From positions 248,001 to 312,000 of the forward strand of contig NZ_VCQN01000001.1 of assembly GCF_005938125.1 (NCBI RefSeq): a stretch of 64,000 bases of DNA, given 5' to 3'. Within the stretch, counting starts at the first letter, position 1. The number at the start of each line of letters is the position of its first letter. Of the stretch, positions 1 to 7,947 are shown piece after piece. The notes below the pieces were generated by a model, which worked only from the letters and a program-made list of their open reading frames with translations, did not search any database and had not been told where the DNA came from. The stretch comes from Bacillus sp. BHET2. GTDB taxonomy: Bacteria > Bacillota > Bacilli > Bacillales > Bacillaceae_B. Position numbers and translations under genes: made by a program.

Positions 1-2
1 AA

Positions 3-1037
3 GATATCATGTTAGAAAATGAGAAATGGTTCGAACTGCTTGAGAAAGAATCCGTTGCGGAGAAAGGCTCTGAGAGACAATATATTACCCGATCAGAAGC
101 AATCTTGCAGCAGGGCAGAGCGCTGACAGAGAAAATCGAACATCTTTTGAATGAACTCGTATTCGAATCGGAAATGTATGTCATGGATGATTATCTATTA
201 AAAGTAGTGGAAGAATATCTTGAGCAGATTCAATATTCATTGAAGCTATTTTTGGATGATGAGAAAGGAATCTACTGGTTGGAGACGACTGAGGAAGAAC
301 ATACCTTTGTCGTTATGCCAAGATTAGTGGAAGAAATTCTTAGAGATCAAGTATTTTCTCAGAAGATACCATTCATCTTTTCTTCTGCAACACTCTCATA
401 TGATCAAGATTTCTCGTACGTGTCTCAATCATTGGGAATCGAAGCATATGAAAAATTTTCTGTAGAGTCTCCTTATGAGTATGAGGAAATGATGAAGGCT
501 TATCTTCCTTTATTAGAGTCAGGTATAGTTGCGAAAAATGATTATGCATCTGAACAAATGAAAAATAATCAAGGGAAATCTTTGATCCTTTTCTCATCTA
601 AGGAGGAAATGAACGACTTCAGGTCCTACCAAATGAAGCAGGGGACCCAAGACTGGAATGTAATATATGAAGGCGACAGAGAAATCAGTGATACGGTAGA
701 ACAGTTCCAACAAGAAACATCTACGGTCCTGTGTTCTTACCATTTATGGGAAGGGCTTGACGTACCTGGAGAATCCCTTTCGCAGGTCATCATTTACTCC
801 CTTCCATTCCCGCCGAAGGACCCGGTGTTTGATGCTAAGCGAAATCACGCCGATGACGCTGCAAAAGAGGTGGATATCCCTTATATGATTCTTCGCCTGA
901 GACAAGGAATCGGTCGACTGATTCGTACGAGTGAAGACAAAGGGAGCATCCATGTCCTTATAAATGGTGCAGAAACATCATATAGGGACTTGGTAGAATC
1001 GGTTCTACCTGTTGGGATTGAAGTGTTTAACGCATAA
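3..1037 (+). CDS. ypvA: DinG/YpvA-family ATP-dependent DNA helicase, C-terminal part
   Basis: The reading frame is open from the first bases of the window, so the N-terminal part (Walker A, iron-sulfur region) lies upstream and the ATG at 9 is internal. The visible part has the late helicase motifs of the XPD/DinG superfamily 2 group: a segment reading SSATL near residue 125, WEGLDVPG near 247, and RLRQGIGRLIR near 300 (motif VI, arginine finger). The family unwinds DNA using ATP and acts in repair or replication. The next gene is ypwA, as in B. subtilis, which supports the YpvA assignment. B. subtilis YpvA is roughly 640 residues, so about half is missing. The protein ends cleanly before a terminator. 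Confidence 0.85.
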   Translation, partial: DIMLENEKWFELLEKESVAEKGSERQYITRSEAILQQGRALTEKIEHLLNELVFESEMYVMDDYLLKVVEEYLEQIQYSLKLFLDDEKGIYWLETTEEEHTFVVMPRLVEEILRDQVFSQKIPFIFSSATLSYDQDFSYVSQSLGIEAYEKFSVESPYEYEEMMKAYLPLLESGIVAKNDYASEQMKNNQGKSLILFSSKEEMNDFRSYQMKQGTQDWNVIYEGDREISDTVEQFQQETSTVLCSYHLWEGLDVPGESLSQVIIYSLPFPPKDPVFDAKRNHADDAAKEVDIPYMILRLRQGIGRLIRTSEDKGSIHVLINGAETSYRDLVESVLPVGIEVFNA

Positions 1038-1050
1038 GAGAAAGAAATGA

Positions 1051-1080
1051 AAACCGCCTAATTTGGGCGGTTTTTTTTTG
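1051..1080 (+). terminator. Rho-independent terminator after ypvA
   Basis: Stem AAACCGCC / GGCGGTTT around a short loop, followed by a run of nine or ten T. It ends the helicase transcript. The 219 bases from here to ypwA hold no gene that I can support; a TTGACA at 1244 could belong to the ypwA promoter but no well-spaced -10 is evident. Confidence 0.9.
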
Positions 1081-1299
1081 ATGGACGTAAAGGGGGGTAT
1101 CTTTAGATAAGTCCCATGGGTAATATGCGGCCGATAATATATTGGAAAAGGCGTTAATAAAAATAGAAAAGTCGATAATAAAAGGCTAAGGATTCCCTGA
1201 CTGTAACGATAATCCCTAAGCTATCAATCTTTCTGAGTCCAAGTTGACAGAAAACTATGATAAAATAGATGAGATGTTAAAAAAAGGGGGCTTTTTAGA

Positions 1300-2814
1300 A
1301 TGAAAGAATTAGTAATAGAAACAAAAGAGCGTTTTCTTGATTATGTTAAAAAAATGTCGGCCTACAACGAAGCACTTGGGTTGATGTTCTGGGATTTACG
1401 TACAGGTGCTCCGAAAAACGGTGTGGAGCAACGTTCCGAAGTTATTGGAATGCTCTCATCCGAGCTTTTTGAAATGTCGACCTCGAGCGAAATGGCAGCA
1501 TATTTAGCAAAACTTTCTCCAGAAATGGATAAATTGGACGACATGACACTAAAATTATTAGAAGAGTGTCAAAAAGAGTATGACCGAAATAAAAAAATAC
1601 CGACTTCTGAATATAGAGAATACGTGGTTTTGCAATCGAAAGCGGAAGGAATATGGGAAGACGCGAAAGAAAAGGAAGATTTCACCATGTTTCAGCCTTA
1701 TCTAGAGAAGCTTGTGGCATACACGAAACGTTTCATTGATTATTGGGGGTATGAAGATAATAAATATAATACGTTACTGGATATGTATGAGCCAGGTGTT
1801 ACAGTAGAGGTGTTGGACAAAGTATTCGGTGACCTTCGAGATCAAATTGTTCCACTGGTCCAGAAAATTTCGGAATCGGAAAAAAAGCCTGGAACCGACT
1901 TCCTTTTTGAACACTTTCCAAAGGCGAAGCAAAAGGAATTCAGCTTAAAAGTCCTTGAGCAAATGGGGTATGATTTTAACTCAGGGAGATTGGATGAAAC
2001 AGTCCATCCTTTTGCGATTGGTTTAAACCCTGGTGATGTAAGGGTAACAACTAAATATGATGAGAAGGATTGGAGAACCGCTGTCTTTGGAACAATCCAT
2101 GAAGGCGGTCATGCGTTATATGAGCAGAATATTTCAAAGGACCTGATAGGGACTCCGCTTTGTACGGGAACGTCCATGGGAATCCATGAATCTCAATCTC
2201 TTTTCTATGAAAATTTTGTTGGAAGGGATTATGCTTTCTGGAAACAAAATTATTCGTTGCTGAAGGATTTCTCGACAGGGCAATTTGATTCGGTGGAACT
2301 GGATGATTTCTACAGAGCCATCAATGAATCCAAACCTTCGTTAATCCGCATTGAAGCAGATGAATTAACTTATGCTCTCCACATTATCATCCGGTATGAG
2401 ATTGAAAAAGGATTATTCAATGATGAAATCGAAGTGAAGGATCTTCCAGAAATATGGAATCATAAATATGAAGAGTACTTAGGTATCCAGCCTGCTCACA
2501 ATGGTGAAGGTGTGCTACAAGATGTTCATTGGGCTGGAGGAAGCTTTGGATACTTCCCATCATACGCGTTAGGATACATGTACGCTGCCCAGTTCAAGCG
2601 TGCTATGTTAAAGGATCTTCCACACTATGAGGACCTCTTGGAACAAGGAGACCTTGCTCCAATCAGGGAATGGTTAACGACGAATGTTCACCAATGGGGT
2701 AAAATGAAAAAGCCATTGGAAATTATCAGGGAAGTGACAGGGGAAGGACTTAATGCCCAGTATTTGGCCGATTATTTAACGGATAAGTACTCAAAGGTAT
2801 ATTTCCTGAATTAA
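1300..2814 (+). CDS. ypwA: Carboxypeptidase M32 (YpwA/Taq-type metallocarboxypeptidase)
   Basis: Zinc-dependent carboxypeptidase of family M32, cytosolic, removing C-terminal residues from peptides. The zinc site is visible as HEGGH at residues 267-271, with the third ligand in HESQS near residue 297. The length of 504 residues is normal for the family and the C-terminal HWAGGSFGYFPSYALG block is the typical M32 signature. The ATG at 1300 follows an AAGGGGG ribosome binding site with good spacing. It sits between ypvA and a GyrI-like gene, and the next gene starts only 21 bases after its stop, so the two are probably co-transcribed. Confidence 0.95.
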   Translation: MKELVIETKERFLDYVKKMSAYNEALGLMFWDLRTGAPKNGVEQRSEVIGMLSSELFEMSTSSEMAAYLAKLSPEMDKLDDMTLKLLEECQKEYDRNKKIPTSEYREYVVLQSKAEGIWEDAKEKEDFTMFQPYLEKLVAYTKRFIDYWGYEDNKYNTLLDMYEPGVTVEVLDKVFGDLRDQIVPLVQKISESEKKPGTDFLFEHFPKAKQKEFSLKVLEQMGYDFNSGRLDETVHPFAIGLNPGDVRVTTKYDEKDWRTAVFGTIHEGGHALYEQNISKDLIGTPLCTGTSMGIHESQSLFYENFVGRDYAFWKQNYSLLKDFSTGQFDSVELDDFYRAINESKPSLIRIEADELTYALHIIIRYEIEKGLFNDEIEVKDLPEIWNHKYEEYLGIQPAHNGEGVLQDVHWAGGSFGYFPSYALGYMYAAQFKRAMLKDLPHYEDLLEQGDLAPIREWLTTNVHQWGKMKKPLEIIREVTGEGLNAQYLADYLTDKYSKVYFLN

Positions 2815-2835
2815 AACGAAATTGGAGGCAAAATC

Positions 2836-3303
2836 ATGGAAGTTAATGTAGCATCACTAGAGGATAAACTACTTGTTGGAATCGGCTGGACCGGCCCTTA
2901 TGGAAGAGGGTCAGATATTCCTATGCTATTTACTAAGTTTCAACAGATGATCCCATCCATTCATTATATCAATGGGGAAGAATGCATATATGCACCCTTT
3001 CATGACAGAGCTACAGACTTTACGTATTATTGCACTGTAGAAGTTGATCGTGTGGAAAAACTCCCGCCAGGGGTAGTCGAACTGTCCCTTCCTGCTGGTG
3101 AATATGCCCACGCTCTTTATGAAGGTCCTTCAACAGAAGTGGAGCATGCCTATTTCTCAATCTTTAATTGGATTAAGGAAAATGGTTATGAAAAAGATTA
3201 TTCGAGACTGAGTGTAGAGAAGTATTTATTTAAGGATAGGGAAATCAATGAAACGGAAGATAAGCGGAAGTTAGAGCTGTTTGTCCCAATTAAAGAGAAA
3301 TAG
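2836..3303 (+). CDS. GyrI-like / AraC effector-binding domain protein
   Basis: A 155-residue cytosolic protein made of one GyrI-like (AraC_E_bind, SOUL-like) small-molecule binding domain. The segment with YAHALYEGPSTEVEHAY near residues 92-108 and the C-terminal LELFVPIK strand are typical. Such stand-alone domains bind hydrophobic or cationic ligands; no DNA-binding domain is attached. The ATG is preceded by TTGGAGG. It follows ypwA by 21 bases and is ended by a strong terminator, so it is the last gene of that unit. The ligand is unknown. Confidence 0.8.
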   Translation: MEVNVASLEDKLLVGIGWTGPYGRGSDIPMLFTKFQQMIPSIHYINGEECIYAPFHDRATDFTYYCTVEVDRVEKLPPGVVELSLPAGEYAHALYEGPSTEVEHAYFSIFNWIKENGYEKDYSRLSVEKYLFKDREINETEDKRKLELFVPIKEK

Positions 3304-3307
3304 AAAG

Positions 3308-3340
3308 GAAGCTGCCTGATCTTAGGCAGCTTCTTTTCTT
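3308..3340 (+). terminator. Rho-independent terminator after the GyrI-like gene
   Basis: Perfect 10-bp stem GAAGCTGCCT / AGGCAGCTTC with a 6-base loop, followed by TTTCTTT. Confidence 0.9.
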
Positions 3341-3376
3341 TAAATATGTTGTTGTCTGGCCTAACCAACCGCCTCC

Positions 3377-3757
3377 GCTTTTCTATTTGTCCAGCTCCGG
3401 CGGCTAGTCCCTCGAGGTCATAAGTCAAGAACACCAAAAAGGCAAAGGGCGCCATTCGGGTGTGCTTGACTTATGCTTGTCGGGCCTGATCAAGCCGCCT
3501 ACGCTTTTCTATTTGTCCAGCTCCGGCGGCTAGTCCCTCGAGGTCATAAGTCAAGCACCAAAAAGGCAAAGGGCGCCTTTCCGGTGTTCTTGACTTATGC
3601 TTGTCGGGCCTGACCAAGCCGCCTACGCTTTTCTATTTGTCCAGCTCCGGCGGCTAGTCCCTCGAGGTCATAAGTCAAGCACCAAAAAGGCAAAGGGCGC
3701 CTTTCCGGTGTTCTTGACTTATGCTTGTCGGGCCTGACCAAGCCGCCTACGCTTTTC
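3377..3757. repeat. Three tandem copies of a 124-126 bp hairpin-forming repeat
   Basis: Copies lie at 3377-3502 (126 bp), 3503-3626 (124 bp) and 3627-3750 (124 bp), plus the first seven bases of a fourth (3751-3757). Copies 2 and 3 are almost identical; copy 1 differs in a few bases, partly compensating within the stem. Each unit is an interrupted palindrome: outer arms GGCGGCT / AGCCGCC, a middle arm CATAAGTCAAG / CTTGACTTATG, and an inner AAAGGC / GCCTTT. In copy 1 the left arm runs on as GAACACC. The array fills the space between the GyrI-like terminator and the stop codon of the oxidase gene, and the partial fourth copy ends 3 bases before that stop codon. No ORF is convincing in it. It looks like a non-coding REP- or MITE-like element. 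Confidence 0.9.
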
Positions 3758-3760
3758 TTG

Positions 3761-5407
3761 TTACCACATACGATATCCCTTAGACGCTGGTGGGGCGTTT
3801 TGGATCATATCGATGAATGGGACGGAGTAGGCAACGAGAATGAGAGCGGCTAGGATGGTTAACCAAATTCTCCAGTTTTCAAGGACCATAGGGGTTCTTT
3901 CAGCTGCTGCTGTATTTTCTCCGATTGGGAATTCTTCGACTCCTTTCGGTGCGAAAAAGGCCAGATTAATAAAGATGTAAAGAATCAGGATGATACCAAT
4001 AAAGAGTATGGTTCCCCCGACAGCCTGTGCAATTTGATAAGGTATCCAATCCATGGCCTGAGGTGCTTCACCATAAGTTGAAAATGAAGATCGTCGAGGG
4101 GCACCGAGTAATCCAACAGCATGCATGGATCCTGACATGATACTCATTCCCACTGACCATACAATTGCTTGCACAATTGCCAGTTTGTTCATCGCTTTTG
4201 TTAAGACACGACCTGTTAAATGGGGCACTAGCCAATAAGAGATACCGAAGAACGTTAATACGACGGACGTTGCCAAGGTTAAGTGAAAATGCCCGGTCAC
4301 CCAAATGGTATTATGAACGACCTGATTCATCTGATTTGAAGCATTGATCAATCCACCAGCTCCAGCAGGAATGAAAGCAACCATCCCGATAAACGGAACC
4401 GTAAAGCGTGCATCTCCCCAAGGTAATTCCTTAAACCACCCGAATAATCCTGTTGCTCCTTTGGAACGACCGTGCATTTCAAATGTAGCAAACAATGAGA
4501 ATGCTGTCATTAGAGAGGGAATAACAACCATAAAGGTCAGAACCACCTGAAGGAACTTCCAATTAGCATCAATTCCTGGCTCTACTAACTGGTGATGAAA
4601 GCCCACAGGAATAGAGAATAAAAGGAACAGAATAAACGAAAGGCGCGCGAGTGAATCAGAAAAGATCTTCCCGCCAATGATTTTTGGAATGATCACGTAC
4701 CATGCCATATAAGCAGGCAGGAGCCAAAAATACACGAGTGGATGGCCGAAATACCAAAATAATGTACGACTGACAAGAACATCGACTCGATCCACCAACC
4801 CAAGAGACCAAGGTAGGAGTTGAAATAACACAGTTCCCGCTACTCCGATTGTCGCTACGATCCATAAAACCGTATTAATGATAGCCATGAATGTTAGTAG
4901 TGGACTCGGTTGACCGGGGTTTTCTTTTCGCCAATCCATATACTTCATTATCATTCCGGCGCCGCCAAACCAGCTTCCAATCACTACGAATGTTAAGCCA
5001 AGGTAGAAGATCCAGTGCGCTTTCAGAGGAGCATAGAATGTATATAATACCGTTGCTTCATTTAATAGAATCATAATCGCAGCCATGATTGTACCGAGAA
5101 GCATAACCCAGAACCCTAACCATCCCATTAAGCGAGATTTCCCGGAATAGGTACCAGAAGTCCGGGAAATGGCAGCATGCTGGAATCCAAGGATAAAGAA
5201 TGTGGTAAGGACTAATCCAAGTAACACCCCGTGGACCGTCAAGACCTGATAGTATCCAATCCCGGCAGGTAAATTGAATCTTCCTGATCGCACCAAAACT
5301 TGCAATAAACCTGCCAACCCTCCAAGAGCTAAGGCGATGAATCCAACGTAAATATGTGCCATGGCCAATCTAGCATCTTTTTTATCGACTTTCACAAATG
5401 GTACCAT
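3761..5407 (-). CDS. cbaA: ba3-type (b(o/a)3) cytochrome c oxidase subunit I
   Basis: Catalytic haem-copper subunit of a terminal oxidase in the cytoplasmic membrane; it reduces oxygen to water. The 548 residues form about 13 membrane segments. Visible signatures are GHPLVYFWLLP near residue 217 (CuB histidine and the cross-linked tyrosine region), the histidine pair in GFHHQ near residue 270, and WVTGHFHL near residue 373 (haem ligands). The sequence fits the B-family (ba3) oxidases and not caa3 or aa3 quinol oxidases. The ATG follows directly on the stop codon of subunit II (TAA then ATG) and has an AAAGGTGG site inside the upstream gene, so translation is probably coupled. Last gene of a three-gene minus-strand operon. 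Confidence 0.95.
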   Translation of the reverse strand: MVPFVKVDKKDARLAMAHIYVGFIALALGGLAGLLQVLVRSGRFNLPAGIGYYQVLTVHGVLLGLVLTTFFILGFQHAAISRTSGTYSGKSRLMGWLGFWVMLLGTIMAAIMILLNEATVLYTFYAPLKAHWIFYLGLTFVVIGSWFGGAGMIMKYMDWRKENPGQPSPLLTFMAIINTVLWIVATIGVAGTVLFQLLPWSLGLVDRVDVLVSRTLFWYFGHPLVYFWLLPAYMAWYVIIPKIIGGKIFSDSLARLSFILFLLFSIPVGFHHQLVEPGIDANWKFLQVVLTFMVVIPSLMTAFSLFATFEMHGRSKGATGLFGWFKELPWGDARFTVPFIGMVAFIPAGAGGLINASNQMNQVVHNTIWVTGHFHLTLATSVVLTFFGISYWLVPHLTGRVLTKAMNKLAIVQAIVWSVGMSIMSGSMHAVGLLGAPRRSSFSTYGEAPQAMDWIPYQIAQAVGGTILFIGIILILYIFINLAFFAPKGVEEFPIGENTAAAERTPMVLENWRIWLTILAALILVAYSVPFIDMIQNAPPASKGYRMW

Positions 5408-5884
5408 TTAATCCACCACCTTTATCATAGATTTCATCGTATGATGCCCAACCCCGCAATATTCGTTACAGAGAATGAGGAATTCTCCGGTTTTATCAAG
5501 AGTGGTCGTGTATTCACTGATAAAACCGGGTTCTAGCATCATATTGATATTCGTGCCTGCGACTTCAAATCCGTGTACAACGTCTTTAGTTGTAGCGATA
5601 ATTTTCAGAGTAGACCCTTTCGGTATTTCAATTTCCCCTGGAGTGTAAAGAAAAGCAGAAGCGACCACCACGAGTTCATAATCCCATTCCTTTCCCTCCA
5701 CTTCTTTCAAGCCAGGTTCGTTAAAGGGGGCGATATTGTCCACTCGTTCGGGATTGATGTAAGCCTTCGCACTTGGAGGTTGGTGACCTTGGTGAAAAGC
5801 ACTGATACCAAGGATAATTAAAAATAAAATAAGAGACCCTGTTCCTAACGTTAACCACCATTTTTCATAACGATGCATGTGCAT
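5408..5884 (-). CDS. cbaB: ba3-type cytochrome c oxidase subunit II
   Basis: CuA-bearing subunit that accepts electrons from cytochrome c. One N-terminal membrane anchor (residues about 10-30) is followed by a cupredoxin domain. The CuA site is visible at the C-terminus as CNEYCGVGHHTM, with the upstream histidine in VVHGFEV. I choose the ATG at 5884 because GAGGGAG lies 9 bases before it; an upstream in-frame codon gives 20 more residues that overlap the subunit IIa gene region and have no ribosome site. The length of 158 residues suits the family. Confidence 0.93.
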   Translation of the reverse strand: MHMHRYEKWWLTLGTGSLILFLIILGISAFHQGHQPPSAKAYINPERVDNIAPFNEPGLKEVEGKEWDYELVVVASAFLYTPGEIEIPKGSTLKIIATTKDVVHGFEVAGTNINMMLEPGFISEYTTTLDKTGEFLILCNEYCGVGHHTMKSMIKVVD

Positions 5885-5904
5885 GTAAACCACTCCCTCA
5901 AAAT

Positions 5905-6054
5905 TTAAAAACGATTCATAAATAATAAAAATACTCCGAGCCAAGTAAGGACTAAAAAACCGCCTAAAAATAATACGGAAGTAAAGGTACCCTTTAATGA
6001 ATTGGAATTCTCTACTTTGACGATTGTCTTCTTACGTACTTCTGGTTTTCCCAT
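5905..6054 (-). CDS. Cytochrome c oxidase subunit IIa-like small membrane protein
   Basis: A 49-residue protein, shorter than most ORF cut-offs. The N-terminus is charged (MGKPEVRKK) and residues 25-46 form one hydrophobic helix ending FMNRF. This plan, and its place directly before subunit II, match the small subunit IIa of ba3 oxidases, which supplies a helix that subunit II lacks. The ATG has GGGAGG 11 bases upstream. The stop is 20 bases before the subunit II start. First gene of the oxidase operon. Confidence 0.8.
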   Translation of the reverse strand: MGKPEVRKKTIVKVENSNSLKGTFTSVLFLGGFLVLTWLGVFLLFMNRF

Positions 6055-6092
6055 TCTTCTCAGTCCTCCCACCAATTGAATGATTGAATTGC

Positions 6093-6143
6093 TTTCTTTA
6101 TCGTAACCGCCTGAATGACTTTGAATCTGTGATAAATATCACA
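6093..6143 (-). promoter_or_regulatory. FNR/CRP-type box and -10 element of the oxidase operon
   Basis: TGTGATAAATATCACA at 6128-6143 is a perfect palindrome of the form TGTGA-N6-TCACA, the B. subtilis Fnr / CRP-family consensus. On the minus strand a TACGAT -10 lies at 6105-6100, which puts the likely start of transcription near 6094. The centre of the palindrome is then at about -41.5, the class II activator position, and no good -35 hexamer is needed. The sequence and spacing are seen; oxygen- or redox-dependent control of the oxidase by an Fnr-like protein is inferred. Confidence 0.7.
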
Positions 6144-6262
6144 CCTAAGGAGGGAATTTGTGAAATAAATGTGAAGTCATGAATAAATAGGACTTTCAGA
6201 TGGTTCATTCGCAGGAACAACCTGCATACAGTGTAAGAATGGCCAAAGGAGGAGACTGTCGA

Positions 6263-6397
6263 ATGGAGAAATATTACTGTAAGAATTGCTGCCAAATCTT
6301 TTCAGATAGAATGATTTGTCCTCAATGCGAGCTTCCTGTTGAAACGAAAATTCATATTCAGGTACAGCATCAGGAAGGGAAAAAAGGTCACCGTTGA
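6263..6397 (+). CDS. Small zinc-ribbon protein
   Basis: A 44-residue protein with two cysteine pairs: CKNCC near residue 6 and CPQC near residue 19, which is a compact zinc-ribbon arrangement. The ATG at 6263 is chosen because AAAGGAGGA stands 8 bases before it; the reading frame is open further upstream but without a ribosome site. It is divergent from the oxidase operon and shares its upstream region with the FNR-type box. Function not known; it could bind zinc for a regulatory or RNA-related role. Confidence 0.7.
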   Translation: MEKYYCKNCCQIFSDRMICPQCELPVETKIHIQVQHQEGKKGHR

Positions 6398-6472
6398 AGC
6401 GTTTATCTTTGGAGAGGCCTGGTGTTGTGTTAATATATAGAAGATTCGAATAACAAGTGAGGTGGTGTGGAT

Positions 6473-7243
6473 ATGTATGTACCTTCATTTTCATTAAACG
6501 AGAAGTTGGCTGTAGTCACTGGAGCAGGTCGTGGAATCGGACGGGCACTTAGTATAGGATTGGCTGAATCTGGAGCCGATGTTGTTCTACTATCAAGGAC
6601 TAAAAGTGATCTAGAGGAGACGGCCAGCGAAATTGAAATGCTTGGAAGGAAGGCCTATATCCTTCCGACTGATGTGACATCTCGGGAAGATATTATCCAG
6701 GCAATAGCCTACATAGAAGAACAAGAACGCTCTATTGATATTTTAATAAACAATGCAGGAATGAATATTCGATCCACTGCTCTGGAAGTAACGGATGAAG
6801 AATGGCAAACGATCATGGATACGAATTTAAAGTCTGCTTTTATGATGAGCCAGGAAGTCGGTAAGCACATGAAAGAAAGAAGCCAGGGGAAGATCATTAA
6901 CATTGCGTCTGTCGCTGGTCATGTTGCCTTGCGCACGGGGGTTGTATATGCATCGACGAAAGCAGCCATGATTCAAATGACGAAGGTGTTAGCGATGGAA
7001 TGGGGCAAATACAATATTCATGTTAACAGTATTGGACCATGGTACTTCAAAACACCTTTAACCAAAGAACTGCTGAAAAATGAAAAATACGTAAACGATA
7101 TATTGGCGGTCACACCTCTAAAACGGATTGGGGAACTTGAAGAATTAGTCGGACCTGCGGTGTTCCTTTCATCCGATGCCTCTAACTATGTTACTGGCCA
7201 AACTCTTTTTGTTGACGGTGGAATGACGATTCATGGTTTTTAA
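6473..7243 (+). CDS. Short-chain dehydrogenase/reductase (SDR)
   Basis: Classical SDR, 256 residues, using NAD(P). The cofactor motif TGAGRGIG is at about residues 18-25, NNAG near 93, and the catalytic Ser...YASTK set near residues 145-163. The C-terminal VTGQTLFVDGG is usual for 3-oxoacyl-ACP reductase, gluconate 5-dehydrogenase and glucose dehydrogenase subgroups, and the substrate cannot be told from sequence. The ATG at 6473 lies 7 bases after GAGGTGG; the GTG two codons earlier would sit on the ribosome site. Single-gene unit closed by a two-way terminator. Confidence 0.9.
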   Translation: MYVPSFSLNEKLAVVTGAGRGIGRALSIGLAESGADVVLLSRTKSDLEETASEIEMLGRKAYILPTDVTSREDIIQAIAYIEEQERSIDILINNAGMNIRSTALEVTDEEWQTIMDTNLKSAFMMSQEVGKHMKERSQGKIINIASVAGHVALRTGVVYASTKAAMIQMTKVLAMEWGKYNIHVNSIGPWYFKTPLTKELLKNEKYVNDILAVTPLKRIGELEELVGPAVFLSSDASNYVTGQTLFVDGGMTIHGF

Positions 7244-7260
7244 TCCATTCTTCACAAGAA

Positions 7261-7288
7261 AAGGCTAACCCCTTGAAAGGTTAGCCTT
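7261..7288. terminator. Bidirectional terminator between SDR and cheX
   Basis: Perfect stem AAGGCTAACC / GGTTAGCCTT with an 8-base loop, between convergent genes. Confidence 0.85.
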
Positions 7289-7307
7289 GTTTGTAATCCG
7301 TGCATAT

Positions 7308-7757
7308 CTACTCAATCATTAATATCACTAAGAAATTCCCTACATTTTCAATAGAAATGGGTAGTTTTAAAGCTTTGTCAAATCCGTACATTTTGGATTG
7401 ACCTACAATGACAGTCGGTGGGGTGATGTCTAGTGAATGTCCAGCTTGTGCCAATAGGGTAGCAAGGTTACCTGCGATCATATTTCCCAGTTCGCCTGCA
7501 AATGATTCCAGCATTTCCCCTTCTAACGGCATTCCAAACATAGAGGCTCCGAGGCCTTGAAAGCTTTCTTCTTCGCCATCAATAATCATCCTGCCACGCA
7601 CATCTCCCGTAAACCCGATGAGAACTCCGATTTTATGCTGACTAAAGGGCTCTGTTAACAACGAAGGTTGCAAACACTCAATATTCAAGGGAATGACCCC
7701 TTTAATGGCTTCTACTGAACTATTTAGTATATCAGTGACACTTTTAGTTAAAATCAT
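7308..7757 (-). CDS. CheX-like chemotaxis phosphatase
   Basis: A 149-residue protein of the CheC/CheX/FliY family, which dephosphorylates CheY-P and so adjusts flagellar signalling. The conserved helix is seen as ESFAGELGNMIAGN near residues 83-96, with the E and N residues of the ExxN active site, followed by PP about 15 residues later. Only one such helix is present, as in CheX. The ATG has GGAGG upstream. The gene stands alone and away from other chemotaxis genes; a chemoreceptor gene is at 46.6 kb in this window. CheC-like single-site proteins are an alternative. Confidence 0.85.
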   Translation of the reverse strand: MILTKSVTDILNSSVEAIKGVIPLNIECLQPSLLTEPFSQHKIGVLIGFTGDVRGRMIIDGEEESFQGLGASMFGMPLEGEMLESFAGELGNMIAGNLATLLAQAGHSLDITPPTVIVGQSKMYGFDKALKLPISIENVGNFLVILMIE

Positions 7758-7947
7758 GTCGTATCCTCCAGTATTTTGTCACCTCAATCATACCATATTA
7801 CCCATTAGGAAAGGATGATTATTTGGAATTGTTTTCATACTAAAGAACTATTTATTGAAAAGAAACCATAATGATGAATCTTTCATACATGCTTTAAATC
7901 CTTATGGAAATACTATCCTTACTTGGAAGCGTAAGGAGTGAGCGGAT

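Noticed and set aside
3377..3757. CRISPR-like array
   Set aside because: The repeats are 124-126 bp and directly adjoining, with no unique spacers and no cas genes; they are tandem copies of a hairpin element.
4344..4550. Plus-strand ORFs inside the oxidase subunit I gene
   Set aside because: They are mirror frames of a well-conserved gene and lack ribosome sites.
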